From the NCBI GenBank assembly GCA_964608595.1, contig CAZSOU010000001.1, positions 20,618-84,617 on the forward strand: a DNA stretch of 64,000 nucleotides, in the 5' to 3' direction. Position 1 is the stretch's first letter. Every line of letters begins with the position of its first letter. The stretch comes from Oleiagrimonas sp964608595. GTDB taxonomy: Bacteria > Pseudomonadota > Gammaproteobacteria > Xanthomonadales > Rhodanobacteraceae. The notes under the pieces are model-generated. The model saw only the letters and a list, made by a program, of their open reading frames with translations. It searched no databases and was not told the origin of the DNA. Made by a program: the position numbers and the translations under genes. Positions 51,407 through 60,715 of this stretch are shown piece by piece.

Positions 51407-54028
51407 TTGCGCGACGAGACGAGCCGAAACGGCAGCAGCCGACATCCATGGATCGCCGCCATCGTGCTGGCTCTGTTGGTGGCTTCGCTCAATGTGGGCC
51501 TGTGGTGGTGGTCCAACCTGCCGCACGGCCCCAACAACTGGCATGGTGAAATCAAGGGGTTCGCCGTCAGTTTTTTTCAGCGCTATCAAAGCCCCCTGCC
51601 CAGCAATTCGCCGGGCATGTCGCAGAAGTTTCCCTCCGACAAGGACATCGCGTCCGATCTGAAATTGTTGTCGCACTACACGCACAACATTCGCGTGTAT
51701 TCGTCGCTGCAGAATCCGCAGGTATATCGGCTGGCGCAGAAGCAGGGCCTGGACGTGCTGGCCGGCGCCTGGATCGACGCGCGCAAGAACAACAACGAAA
51801 AGGAGCTTCGCGCGGTCATCGCCCAGGCACGGCGTTATCCGGACACCATCACCCGCGTGGAAGTGGGCAACGAAGTGCTGCTGCGTCACGACATCGAGCC
51901 GCAAAAGCTGATGGCCTACATTGATCGGGCGCGCGCGGCCATTCGCCAGCCGGTATCCACGGCCGAACCCTGGCATATCTGGGAGAAATATCCGGAACTG
52001 GCCGAACACGTCGACTTCATCACCGTGCATCTGCTCCCCTACTGGGAGGGCGTGCCGCGCAAGGATGCCGTCGGCGATGTCTTGATGCGTTATCGCCATC
52101 TCAAACAGCTCTATCCCGACAAGCCCATCGTGATCGGCGAAATCGGCTGGCCGTCGAACGGCAACCGTTTCCAGAATGCCGAACCCTCGGTATCCAACGA
52201 GGCGATTTTCCTGCGCCAGTGGTTCCAGGTAGCCGATCGCCTGGGCATCGATTATTACGTCATGGAGGCATTCGACCAGCCTTGGAAGGAGGGTCTGGGT
52301 GAAGGGCGCACCGGGGCCTATTGGGGCATGTTCAATGCCGACCGGCAATTGAAATTCCCGTTCACCGGCCCGGTGACCGAAGATACCGGCTGGCCATACA
52401 AGGCATTGGCCGCGGTGTTGCTGGCGCTGATTCCGATGCTCTGGTTCGCGGTCAGGTTTTCACGTTTCAAGCTCGCCGGTCGCTTCTTTTACATGGCCCT
52501 GATCCAGCTCGCGGCGGGGCTTGTGGTGTGGTCGTCGACGTTGCCGTTCAATTTCTATCTCGGACCATTGGACTGGTCCATGCTGATATTGCTGTTCCCC
52601 GCACAGATAGCGATTCTGGCGGTACTGCTCATCAACGGATTCGAATTCACCGAGGTGCTGTGGCGCCGGCGCTGGCAGCGCCACTCCGTCCTGCTCGACC
52701 CGGAACCACCGGCCACGCAACCATTCGTGTCCATTCACCTGGCCTGCTACAACGAGCCGCCGGACATGGTGATGGTGACGCTGGATTCGCTGGCCGCGCT
52801 GGACTATGAAAATTACGAAGTCCTGATCATCGACAACAACACCAAGGATCCGGAAGTCTGGCAACCGGTGCGTGATTACTGCCAGAAACTCGGCCCGCGC
52901 TTCCGCTTTTTCCATCTCGACCCATGGCCCGGCTTCAAGGCAGGTGCGCTCAACTACGGTCTGGAACAGACGGATCCGGAAGCCGACGTCATCGCCGTGG
53001 TCGATGCCGATTACGTGGTGCGCGCCGACTGGCTGTCGCGTCTGGCCGGCTACTTCCACGACGCGGACGTGGCCGTGGTGCAGTGCCCGCAAGCTCATCG
53101 CGATTTCCAGTCCAACACGTTCCGGCGCTGGACGGCATGGGAATACGACGGCTTTTTCCGTATCGGCATGCACCATCGCAACGAGCGTAACGCCATCATC
53201 CAGCACGGCACCATGACCATGGTGCGCCGCAGCGCGCTGGAAGGCACCGGCGGCTGGTCGGAGTGGACCATCTGCGAAGACGCCGAACTCGGCTTGCGCC
53301 TGATGCACGCCGGCTACCAGCTCGTGTACGTGGACGAGTTGATGGGCAAAGGCCTCACGCCGGCCGATTTCAAAGCCTACAAGAGTCAACGCTACCGATG
53401 GGCTTTCGGCGCCATGCAAATCCTCAAGGGTCGCTGGAACTGGATGGTCAAACGCGGCCCGCTGACAACCGGACAACGCTTCCATTTCCTGACCGGCTGG
53501 TTCAGTTGGTTTGCCGACGCCCTGCACCTCATCTTCACGATGATGGCATTGTTCTGGACCGCGGGCATGATCGGCCTGCCGCAGGACTTCAGCCTGCCGA
53601 TGAAACTGTTCCTGATCCCGGTCATCGGCTTTTTCGCGGCCAAGGCCATCTTCGGCGTCGTGCTCTACCGGGCCCGCGTCCCCTGCGGCTGGCGCGACAC
53701 GATCACGGCATCGATTGCCAGCATGGGGCTGTCGCACGCGATCGCGCGCGGCATTCTGCATGGCCTGACACGCAAGAAGACGGCGTTCGTGGTCACGGCC
53801 AAGAGTCGGCGTCTCGGCGGATCCGGTTTTGCAGCCTTCGCCCCGGTGCGCGAGGAACTTCTGATGGCCATCGCACTGGGATTGGCGGTTTTCGGGATGA
53901 TTCGCACGTTTGGCGGCACTTACCTGGAAGGCAAGCTGTGGGTGGCGATTTTGTGTGCGCAGGCGATTCCGTATGTATCGGCGTTGATCGGGGCCTGGGT
54001 GGCGCATCGAGCGCGCGACGCGGATTGA
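51407..54028 (+). CDS. ndvB: GH17-GT2 beta-glucan synthase (NdvB-like)
   Basis: An 873-residue membrane protein joining a periplasmic glycoside hydrolase family 17 domain (~35-310) to a GT2 synthase. The GH17 catalytic pair is present: Glu156 in VEVGNEVL and Glu245 in GEIGWPSNG, consistent with transglycosylation. After helices near 325-425 comes the GT2 domain (~440-690) with SIHLACYNEP, VVDADYV, TICEDAELG and the QRYRW motif (SQRYRWAFGAM), then more helices. This is the architecture of NdvB of Pseudomonas and rhizobia, which makes beta-(1,3)-linked or cyclic glucans. The start is TTG; the first ATG is far downstream and would remove the membrane anchor. Confidence 0.9.
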   Translation: MRDETSRNGSSRHPWIAAIVLALLVASLNVGLWWWSNLPHGPNNWHGEIKGFAVSFFQRYQSPLPSNSPGMSQKFPSDKDIASDLKLLSHYTHNIRVYSSLQNPQVYRLAQKQGLDVLAGAWIDARKNNNEKELRAVIAQARRYPDTITRVEVGNEVLLRHDIEPQKLMAYIDRARAAIRQPVSTAEPWHIWEKYPELAEHVDFITVHLLPYWEGVPRKDAVGDVLMRYRHLKQLYPDKPIVIGEIGWPSNGNRFQNAEPSVSNEAIFLRQWFQVADRLGIDYYVMEAFDQPWKEGLGEGRTGAYWGMFNADRQLKFPFTGPVTEDTGWPYKALAAVLLALIPMLWFAVRFSRFKLAGRFFYMALIQLAAGLVVWSSTLPFNFYLGPLDWSMLILLFPAQIAILAVLLINGFEFTEVLWRRRWQRHSVLLDPEPPATQPFVSIHLACYNEPPDMVMVTLDSLAALDYENYEVLIIDNNTKDPEVWQPVRDYCQKLGPRFRFFHLDPWPGFKAGALNYGLEQTDPEADVIAVVDADYVVRADWLSRLAGYFHDADVAVVQCPQAHRDFQSNTFRRWTAWEYDGFFRIGMHHRNERNAIIQHGTMTMVRRSALEGTGGWSEWTICEDAELGLRLMHAGYQLVYVDELMGKGLTPADFKAYKSQRYRWAFGAMQILKGRWNWMVKRGPLTTGQRFHFLTGWFSWFADALHLIFTMMALFWTAGMIGLPQDFSLPMKLFLIPVIGFFAAKAIFGVVLYRARVPCGWRDTITASIASMGLSHAIARGILHGLTRKKTAFVVTAKSRRLGGSGFAAFAPVREELLMAIALGLAVFGMIRTFGGTYLEGKLWVAILCAQAIPYVSALIGAWVAHRARDAD

Positions 54029-54133
54029 ATGCTCGCCTGCGATGCCCGCCGCAGCCGAAGCTCGCCGCATAACCCCCCACATTCAGCCGATACCCGTTAC
54101 TCTGGCACCAACTTCGAACGCCGCACCCGCCGC

Positions 54134-55903
54134 ATGCGACTGTCCACGCGCTGCCTGCCATTCTGGGGTCTGTTGCTGGCATGGATGCCATTGGGGGTCC
54201 ATGCCGGCGTGACTGTGCATGTCAACGGACTCAATGACACGCTCAAGGCAGCCGTTCTTTCCAGCGTGCAGCTGAGCCAGTACAAGGACCGCGACGCCAC
54301 GGCCGCCGTCGTGCGCCACCTGTTCGAACAGGCGCCGGAGGAAACCCGGGCGGCGCTGCGACCCTACGGTTATTTCAATGCGTCGGTCACCGGTCAGATT
54401 CACCAAAAAGGCGACGACTGGCTCGTGACCCTGAACGTCGATCCCGGCGCTCCGGTGAAAGTCACGGAAATTCACATCGATGTACCGCCGAAGGCCGCCA
54501 AACTGCGGCCGATCCACCACACCATCCGGCAATTCAAGCCGGCCAAGGGGCAGGTTCTCGATCAAGGCGAATACACCGCTTCGCGCAATGCGATCAACGG
54601 CGCGCTGATTGCCAACGGCTTTCTCGATGCGCAGATGACCCGGCATCGCGTCGAAGTGACGCGCGCCGATCACAGCGCCGTGGTGGATCTGGCGTGGGAT
54701 GCCGGAAAGCGTTACCGCTTCGGTCAGGTGCACTTCGAGGGGTCGCAGTTCCGGCCGGGGTTTCTTGATCGCTATGTGCCATGGAAACCGGGCGATTACT
54801 ACAATCAGAACAAGTTGCTGGGCCTGCAGCAACAGCTCAATGGCGCAGACTATTTCAGCGTGGTCAACGTACAGCCGGACCTGGAGCACAAACACGGCGA
54901 CACGGTGGATGTGAACGTCGATCTGAAACCGGCCAAACGCAGTATCTACACCGGCGGACCATTCATCGGCACCGATACCGGGCTCGGCGTCCAGGCGGGC
55001 CTGGAGCGACGCTGGGTCAATGACCGCGGACACAAATGGAAAAACCATCTGGTACTGGCGCAGCGGCTGAAGATGGTGTCGTCGTTCTACACCATTCCTC
55101 TGCCCGGCAGTAATCAGCGAGCGTGGAATTTCGGCGCCAATTACCGTGACGCCGACACGGAAACGTCGCATTCCAAAACGCTGGAACTGGTCGGCAACCA
55201 GACCTGGTTGTGGCATGGCTGGTTGATGACAGCGGGCATGCACGCCCTGTCGGGTACCTTCAGCGTCGGCCAGCGCGGCAACGAGCCGGACAATGCACCG
55301 GGCATCGAACACGGCAGAAGCACGCTGGTGTATCCGGAAATTTCGATGGTCAAGAAACATGGTGACAATGCCAGTTTCGTGCGCCATGGCTGGTCGCTCA
55401 CGCTGACGGCGCGCAGCACCGTGGGCAAATTGCTGTCCGACACCAACTTCACCCAGGTCACGGCGCATGCCAAATGGATCCATGCATTCAACCGCCGCAA
55501 CCGGTTGATCGTGCGCGGCAGTGCCGGCGTGACGCAGACCGGCGACTTCAGCGCGCTGCCGCCGCAACTGCGCTTTTTTGCCGGCGGCAGTCGCTCCAAC
55601 CGCGGTTACGGTTATCAGGCGCTGGGACCACGCAACCGCTACGGCCGTGTCATCGGCGGCACGCATCTGTTGTCCATGGGCGTCACCGGTGAGCATTACT
55701 TCACCCCGCACTGGGGCGTGGCCGCGTTCGTGGACGCCGGCAATGCGTTCAGCAATACGGATTTTCGCCCACGCATCGGCGCCGGCATCGGCCTGCGCTG
55801 GATTTCGCCGGTGGGCATGATTCGCGTGGATCTGGGTACACCCATCCACAACGACCGCCACAGCGGCATTCAACTCAACATCCTGATCGGGCCGGACTTG
55901 TGA
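54134..55903 (+). CDS. tamA: Autotransporter/translocation assembly protein TamA
   Basis: TamA is the outer-membrane Omp85 half of the TAM complex that helps insert outer-membrane proteins and move lipids. The 589-residue protein has a signal peptide ending GVHA, three POTRA-like domains (~24-270) and a C-terminal beta-barrel (~285-589) with FFAGGSRSNRGYGYQALGP, the loop-6 RGY motif of Omp85 proteins, and a final strand ending in a hydrophobic residue. The ATG at 54134 makes a proper signal peptide; a longer frame begins at 54029. tamB starts on the last base of its stop codon (TGATG). Confidence 0.93.
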   Translation: MRLSTRCLPFWGLLLAWMPLGVHAGVTVHVNGLNDTLKAAVLSSVQLSQYKDRDATAAVVRHLFEQAPEETRAALRPYGYFNASVTGQIHQKGDDWLVTLNVDPGAPVKVTEIHIDVPPKAAKLRPIHHTIRQFKPAKGQVLDQGEYTASRNAINGALIANGFLDAQMTRHRVEVTRADHSAVVDLAWDAGKRYRFGQVHFEGSQFRPGFLDRYVPWKPGDYYNQNKLLGLQQQLNGADYFSVVNVQPDLEHKHGDTVDVNVDLKPAKRSIYTGGPFIGTDTGLGVQAGLERRWVNDRGHKWKNHLVLAQRLKMVSSFYTIPLPGSNQRAWNFGANYRDADTETSHSKTLELVGNQTWLWHGWLMTAGMHALSGTFSVGQRGNEPDNAPGIEHGRSTLVYPEISMVKKHGDNASFVRHGWSLTLTARSTVGKLLSDTNFTQVTAHAKWIHAFNRRNRLIVRGSAGVTQTGDFSALPPQLRFFAGGSRSNRGYGYQALGPRNRYGRVIGGTHLLSMGVTGEHYFTPHWGVAAFVDAGNAFSNTDFRPRIGAGIGLRWISPVGMIRVDLGTPIHNDRHSGIQLNILIGPDL

Positions 55904-58900
55904 TGATGCATGCCACAGGCAAACGCTGGTTCAAGCGCATCGGCATCGTCCTGGCAGTGCTGATCGTGCTGTTGATTGCCAGTGGATGGTGGCTGCTGGG
56001 AACCGAGTCGGGACTGCATTTTGCGCTGGCGCGGGTAACCAATGACAACTTGAGCGTCAAAGCGGCGCGGGGCCATCTGGCCGGACCACTGCAACTTGAC
56101 GGCGTGCGTTACCGCAATCCGGACAGCGGCCTGGATGCAAGCATCCGGTCGCTGCGCGCTGATCCCGAGTTGTGGTCGCTGTTTGCCGGCACGCTGCATT
56201 TCCGCAACCTCGATGCAACCGGTGTGAAAGTCGTCATGACCACGCCGGCACAACCGCCACCGGAAAGCGACGAGCCGCTGTCGCTCAAGCCGCCCCTGGA
56301 CATCGTGCTCGACAAGGCACACCTCCAGGACATCGACATCATCCAAAACGGCCAATCCGCGTTTCGTGCCAATACACTGGATGTCGCCGGCGCCTGGACC
56401 TCGCGGGGGCTGGATCTGAAAGAACTCAAGCTGCGCTCTCCCGACGGCCGCGCGGACCTTTCCGGACAACTGGCACTGAGCAACCCGTTCAAGGGCAACG
56501 GCGCCGGCAGCTTTCAATGGACCGTGAGCCGGACAACCTATGCCGGCAAGCTCGAAACCGTCAGCAACGGCAAGCATGTACGGATGACGCTGAGCCTGAG
56601 CTCACCGATGCAGGCGACCCTGCACGTCGACATGCAACAATCCGGCGACTACCCGTGGACGGCCAGACTTGCGGTGCCGGCATTCGATCCGAAAGCATTC
56701 CTGGAGGACTCCTCGATAAAGAAACTGGCCGTGGCGCTCGACGGCCATGGCGACCGCCACGGCGGAACACTCGACGGTCAAGTCGGCCTCGACAAGCTGC
56801 GCTTCCGGGTCCATCCACTCACGATTCACTACAATGCGGACAAGCAACACGTGTTGCTCGACCAGCTCGTCCTGACATCGCCCGACATCAAGGGCGAGCT
56901 CGTCGGACACGGCACGGTCGATCTTGCCGACAAACCGATGCAGGCCGATCTGGCCCTGAACTGGCATGACGTGCTGGTACCCGAATCCGTGGCCGGCCAG
57001 AAGCTTGCCAGCGGCGGTGACATCACGATCCAGGGCGGCGCGGACAACTATCACGTCAATGGCCGGATGCAACTGGGGCCGCCCGATCAACTGGCGCACC
57101 TGACACTGGATCTCGCCGGCACCCCCGACGTGGTCACGCTGAAAGCACTGACGGTGGAACAACCCAAAGGTGGCTTGACCGTGCAAGGCAAGCTCGACCT
57201 CAAGCCGCACCTCGGCTGGGACCTCACGGCAAAAGGACAGAACTTCAACCCCGGCCTGATGCTGACCGGCTGGGACGGCGCCATGAATCTGGCATTTGCC
57301 ACCCAGGGCGAAATGCGCGCAAACGGGCCGGAGGCCACGCTGAAACTGGACAAACTGGACGGCACGTTGCGCCATCGGCCATTGAGCGGCCACGGCGATC
57401 TGCACGTGACGCCCGACCGCGTCCTGACCGGCAAATTGTCGCTCGCCTCGGGCAACAGCCGTTTGTCGCTCGATGGCACCGGCACCGAACGTAATCACAT
57501 CACCTTGAAAATGGCCATCGCGTCGCTCAACGACTGGATGCCGGATGCCAGCGGCTCGATGAACGGACACTTCCTGGTGACCGGCCTGTGGCCCGAACTG
57601 GCGGTCAAGGGGCATTTGTCCGGACAAAAGCTGGTGGTGTCCGACACCCATGTCGGCAAGGTTGCGCTGGACGCGGACGTCCCCGACATCAGTCACCCCG
57701 GCGGCAAACTGACGATGCAGGCCGACCGCGTCATGACGGGCGGTCTGTTGTTCGAGACGGTGACGCTTGACGGCCACGGCAATGAATCCGACCACGCCCT
57801 GAAACTCACCGCCGAGGGCAAGCCGCTGTCATTGCAAATGGCACTCTCGGGCCACATGAAGGGCAAGGCATGGAACGGGACGTTGTCCACGCTGAACCTG
57901 GACATCGAGGGACTGCCGCGATGGCGCCTGCAAAGTCCGTCGCAACTGGCCTGGAATCAGGGCAAGGCCAGCATTTCACGCACCTGCCTGACCGCCGGCG
58001 AGCCCGTGTTGTGCCTGACCGCCAACCAGGCCCGCAACCAGTCGCTCGATGCCGATTACACATTGCATGCCTTTCCACTGGCCTTGATTGCCACGTTTGT
58101 CGGCAACGGCATGCCCTTGCACGCTGAGGGCGTGATCAACGGCGAGGGCAAAATCCATCGCGACGCCGCCGGAGCACTGACCGGTCAAGCCACGCTGAGC
58201 TCGCCATCCGGAAAAATCAGTTATCCGGACCGGCCGGATCTGCCGCTGCTGGCCTATCGCGATTTCAATGCCCACGCGACACTCGCGCCACAGGATCAGC
58301 ACATCACCTTGTCCACCGCGTTCACGCAGGGCGGCAATTTGCATGGCGACATTCGCATGCGCGGGCCGCAGAAAGCCTTGTCCGGCCAAATCAGCGTGCG
58401 CATGGACAGCCTCGCTCCGATCACGCTTTTCACCGACATGCTGGCCAACGTCAAGGGACATCTAGACGGCGACTTCCAGCTTGGCGGCACACTGGATCAG
58501 CCCGACATCACCGGCAATGCCACGGTTCACGACTTTGCCGCCGAAGTACCGGCCGTCGGCCTCAAGTTGCACGATGGCGAGGTGAACGTGGCCACTGCCG
58601 GCAATCGACGCCTGCAACTGGACGGCCATGTGGGCTCCGGCACCGGCGTATTGCAGCTCGGCGGCAGCTTCGCCGGCGGTGACGCGCGCCGCATGCACAT
58701 CACCCTCAAGGGCGACAACGTGGAGGCGGCAAACATCCCGGCCGCCAAGGTGGTAGTGTCGCCCGACCTTGCCATCGAACAGAACGCCGAGGGCCTGCAC
58801 CTGACCGGCTCGGTCGGCATCGACAGTGCCGACATCAAATTGGAAAACCTGCCCGGCGCGGGCGCCACCCAGGCCTCGCCCGACGTGGTCGTCGTCGACG

Positions 58901-59655
58901 ACAACAAAGAGGACGAACAACAATCCGCCGTGCCGATCAGTGCCGACATCACGGTGGATCTCGGCGACAAGACAAACCTCGAAGGCTATGGTCTGGACGG
59001 CAGCGTCAGCGGTCGACTTGCCGTACACCAGGTACCCGGCAAACCGGCCACCGGGCGCGGGCAGATCACCATCAACGGCACGTACCGGGCCTACGGCCAG
59101 GACCTCGTCATCAAGCAGGGACGGCTGCTGTTCGCCTCGACCCCCATCGACAACCCGGGCCTGAACATTCGCGCCGTGCGCATACTGCATCCCAACGCCA
59201 CCATCAGCGACAACGAAGAAGTCGGCCTGCTCATTTCCGGTACCGCCAGACATCCGGTGATGACGGTGTTTTCCAATCCCACCATGGAGCAGTCCGACGC
59301 CCTGTCCTACCTCATCACCGGCAAACCGCTATCGCAGGTCAAGGGCGGCGAAGGCAACATGGTCAATGCCGCCGCACAGGCGCTGGGCTCGGCCACCGGC
59401 GATCTTCTGGCCAAGGGCATCGGTTCCAAACTCGGCATCAATGCCGGCGTGACCAACAGCGAGGCACTCGGCACCGCCGCCTTCACGGTCGGCAAATACC
59501 TTTCGCCACGACTGTACCTCAGTTATGGCGTGGGCCTGTTCGACCCGGGCCAGGTGATCTCCCTGCGTTACATCCTGGACCAGCACTGGAATTTCGAAGC
59601 CGAACAGGCAACGACCTTCAGCCGCGCCAGTTTCAATTACCGGATCGAGAAGTAA
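55903..59655 (+). CDS. tamB: Translocation and assembly module subunit TamB
   Basis: A 1250-residue AsmA-like protein anchored in the inner membrane by one helix (~8-30, IGIVLAVLIVLLIASGWWLL) and spanning the periplasm as a long beta-taco groove that carries phospholipid. The middle is made of repeated strand pairs rich in Gly, Leu and Asp. The C-terminal DUF490 domain (last ~350 residues) shows ADITVDLGDKTNLEGYGLDG, GLNIRAVR, SDALSYLITGKPLSQVKGGE and a final AEQATTFSRASFNYRIEK that contacts TamA. It overlaps tamA by one base; GTG at 55900 is an alternative start. It converges on mtfA. Confidence 0.93.
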   Translation: MMHATGKRWFKRIGIVLAVLIVLLIASGWWLLGTESGLHFALARVTNDNLSVKAARGHLAGPLQLDGVRYRNPDSGLDASIRSLRADPELWSLFAGTLHFRNLDATGVKVVMTTPAQPPPESDEPLSLKPPLDIVLDKAHLQDIDIIQNGQSAFRANTLDVAGAWTSRGLDLKELKLRSPDGRADLSGQLALSNPFKGNGAGSFQWTVSRTTYAGKLETVSNGKHVRMTLSLSSPMQATLHVDMQQSGDYPWTARLAVPAFDPKAFLEDSSIKKLAVALDGHGDRHGGTLDGQVGLDKLRFRVHPLTIHYNADKQHVLLDQLVLTSPDIKGELVGHGTVDLADKPMQADLALNWHDVLVPESVAGQKLASGGDITIQGGADNYHVNGRMQLGPPDQLAHLTLDLAGTPDVVTLKALTVEQPKGGLTVQGKLDLKPHLGWDLTAKGQNFNPGLMLTGWDGAMNLAFATQGEMRANGPEATLKLDKLDGTLRHRPLSGHGDLHVTPDRVLTGKLSLASGNSRLSLDGTGTERNHITLKMAIASLNDWMPDASGSMNGHFLVTGLWPELAVKGHLSGQKLVVSDTHVGKVALDADVPDISHPGGKLTMQADRVMTGGLLFETVTLDGHGNESDHALKLTAEGKPLSLQMALSGHMKGKAWNGTLSTLNLDIEGLPRWRLQSPSQLAWNQGKASISRTCLTAGEPVLCLTANQARNQSLDADYTLHAFPLALIATFVGNGMPLHAEGVINGEGKIHRDAAGALTGQATLSSPSGKISYPDRPDLPLLAYRDFNAHATLAPQDQHITLSTAFTQGGNLHGDIRMRGPQKALSGQISVRMDSLAPITLFTDMLANVKGHLDGDFQLGGTLDQPDITGNATVHDFAAEVPAVGLKLHDGEVNVATAGNRRLQLDGHVGSGTGVLQLGGSFAGGDARRMHITLKGDNVEAANIPAAKVVVSPDLAIEQNAEGLHLTGSVGIDSADIKLENLPGAGATQASPDVVVVDDNKEDEQQSAVPISADITVDLGDKTNLEGYGLDGSVSGRLAVHQVPGKPATGRGQITINGTYRAYGQDLVIKQGRLLFASTPIDNPGLNIRAVRILHPNATISDNEEVGLLISGTARHPVMTVFSNPTMEQSDALSYLITGKPLSQVKGGEGNMVNAAAQALGSATGDLLAKGIGSKLGINAGVTNSEALGTAAFTVGKYLSPRLYLSYGVGLFDPGQVISLRYILDQHWNFEAEQATTFSRASFNYRIEK

Positions 59656-59740
59656 CCGTGACACAACCTTGTTCGCCGTCTCACGCGGTGCACGGAAAAC
59701 AGCGTCAACCCCTGTACCGGATGTGACATCAGGCCCTGCT

Positions 59741-60499
59741 TCACGACACGGACGACTGCCGGTAAAAGAGCGCCAACTGACGGTGGACGTCCGGCAGTTT
59801 TTCACGTATGTCGGCGGGTTCTTCGAAGAAGTGTTCGCTGGCCACGGCAAAGAATTCAGCGGGATTCTCCAACGCGTAGGCATCCATGGCCAAGGCCATG
59901 CCGTCGCGATCATCATTGTGCATGCGATGCCATGCCGTGGTGAAAGCCTGTTCCCACTTGCGCGTATCCATTTTTCGATGCAACGGCGGAAAGCCGTTGG
60001 CGCTGCCTTGCAGCATGTCCAGTTTGTGCGCCATTTCGTGGATTACCACATTGTGTCCCGGCTTGCGGCCGCTCTCGAGAACATCCGCCCACGACAGGAT
60101 CACCGGCCCCTGCCCCCAGGCTTCGCCAGCCAGGGGATCGCTGGTCGCATGCACCACACCCGCCGCATCGCGATGCTCCCGACGCGGCACGAACACATCC
60201 GGATACACGATGATGCTGTACCAGTTTCGATACCAGCCCAGCCCCAGGTGCAGAATGGGCATGCAGGCGTGTGTCGCCAACAGGACGCGGTCAGCCTCGG
60301 CAAGCTCGAGCCCCTTGACCGGATCGATGGCCTTGCGCTCGAGAAACCGCGTCACCAGCACCCGCAACGCGGCTTGATCGGACGCGGCCAGCCGACGTGC
60401 GGGCCGGCAATGTGCAAGCGCATGTTGCCAGTGCGATTCGGCAATCGGATGCCGTGCCAGCAGACGCCGTTCGCGCCATTTCCGGAATTTGCCAAGCAC
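59741..60499 (-). CDS. mtfA: Zinc peptidase MtfA (Mlc titration factor)
   Basis: A 252-residue cytosolic metallopeptidase (E. coli MtfA 265). The zinc motif is VIHEMAHKLDML, followed by the third ligand region NPAEFFAVASEHFFE. Also conserved are the N-terminal FRKWRERRLL and the YRNWYSIIVYPD strand. In enterobacteria MtfA binds the Mlc repressor and so affects the glucose PTS; xanthomonads often lack that circuit, so the role here may be different. The start is GTG at 60499 with AGG upstream. It diverges from the M13 peptidase gene. Confidence 0.9.
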   Translation of the reverse strand: MLGKFRKWRERRLLARHPIAESHWQHALAHCRPARRLAASDQAALRVLVTRFLERKAIDPVKGLELAEADRVLLATHACMPILHLGLGWYRNWYSIIVYPDVFVPRREHRDAAGVVHATSDPLAGEAWGQGPVILSWADVLESGRKPGHNVVIHEMAHKLDMLQGSANGFPPLHRKMDTRKWEQAFTTAWHRMHNDDRDGMALAMDAYALENPAEFFAVASEHFFEEPADIREKLPDVHRQLALFYRQSSVS

Positions 60500-60715
60500 A
60501 TCGTCACCTGTCGTGATCAGTCCGCATGAACTGCATAAATTGGGGCGGGTACGGGGAATCCAATGTGTACCCGACAACGCCGCCGCCCGACACGCTGCCG
60601 CACGCATCAGGCATGCATCGCGTTTCCTGTTTTTTCCGATATAGGCCGGAAGTCATGCACACAAGACACGGATACCGCGCTATGGTGGCAAGTCGTATTC
60701 CCATGGAGTCAAACC

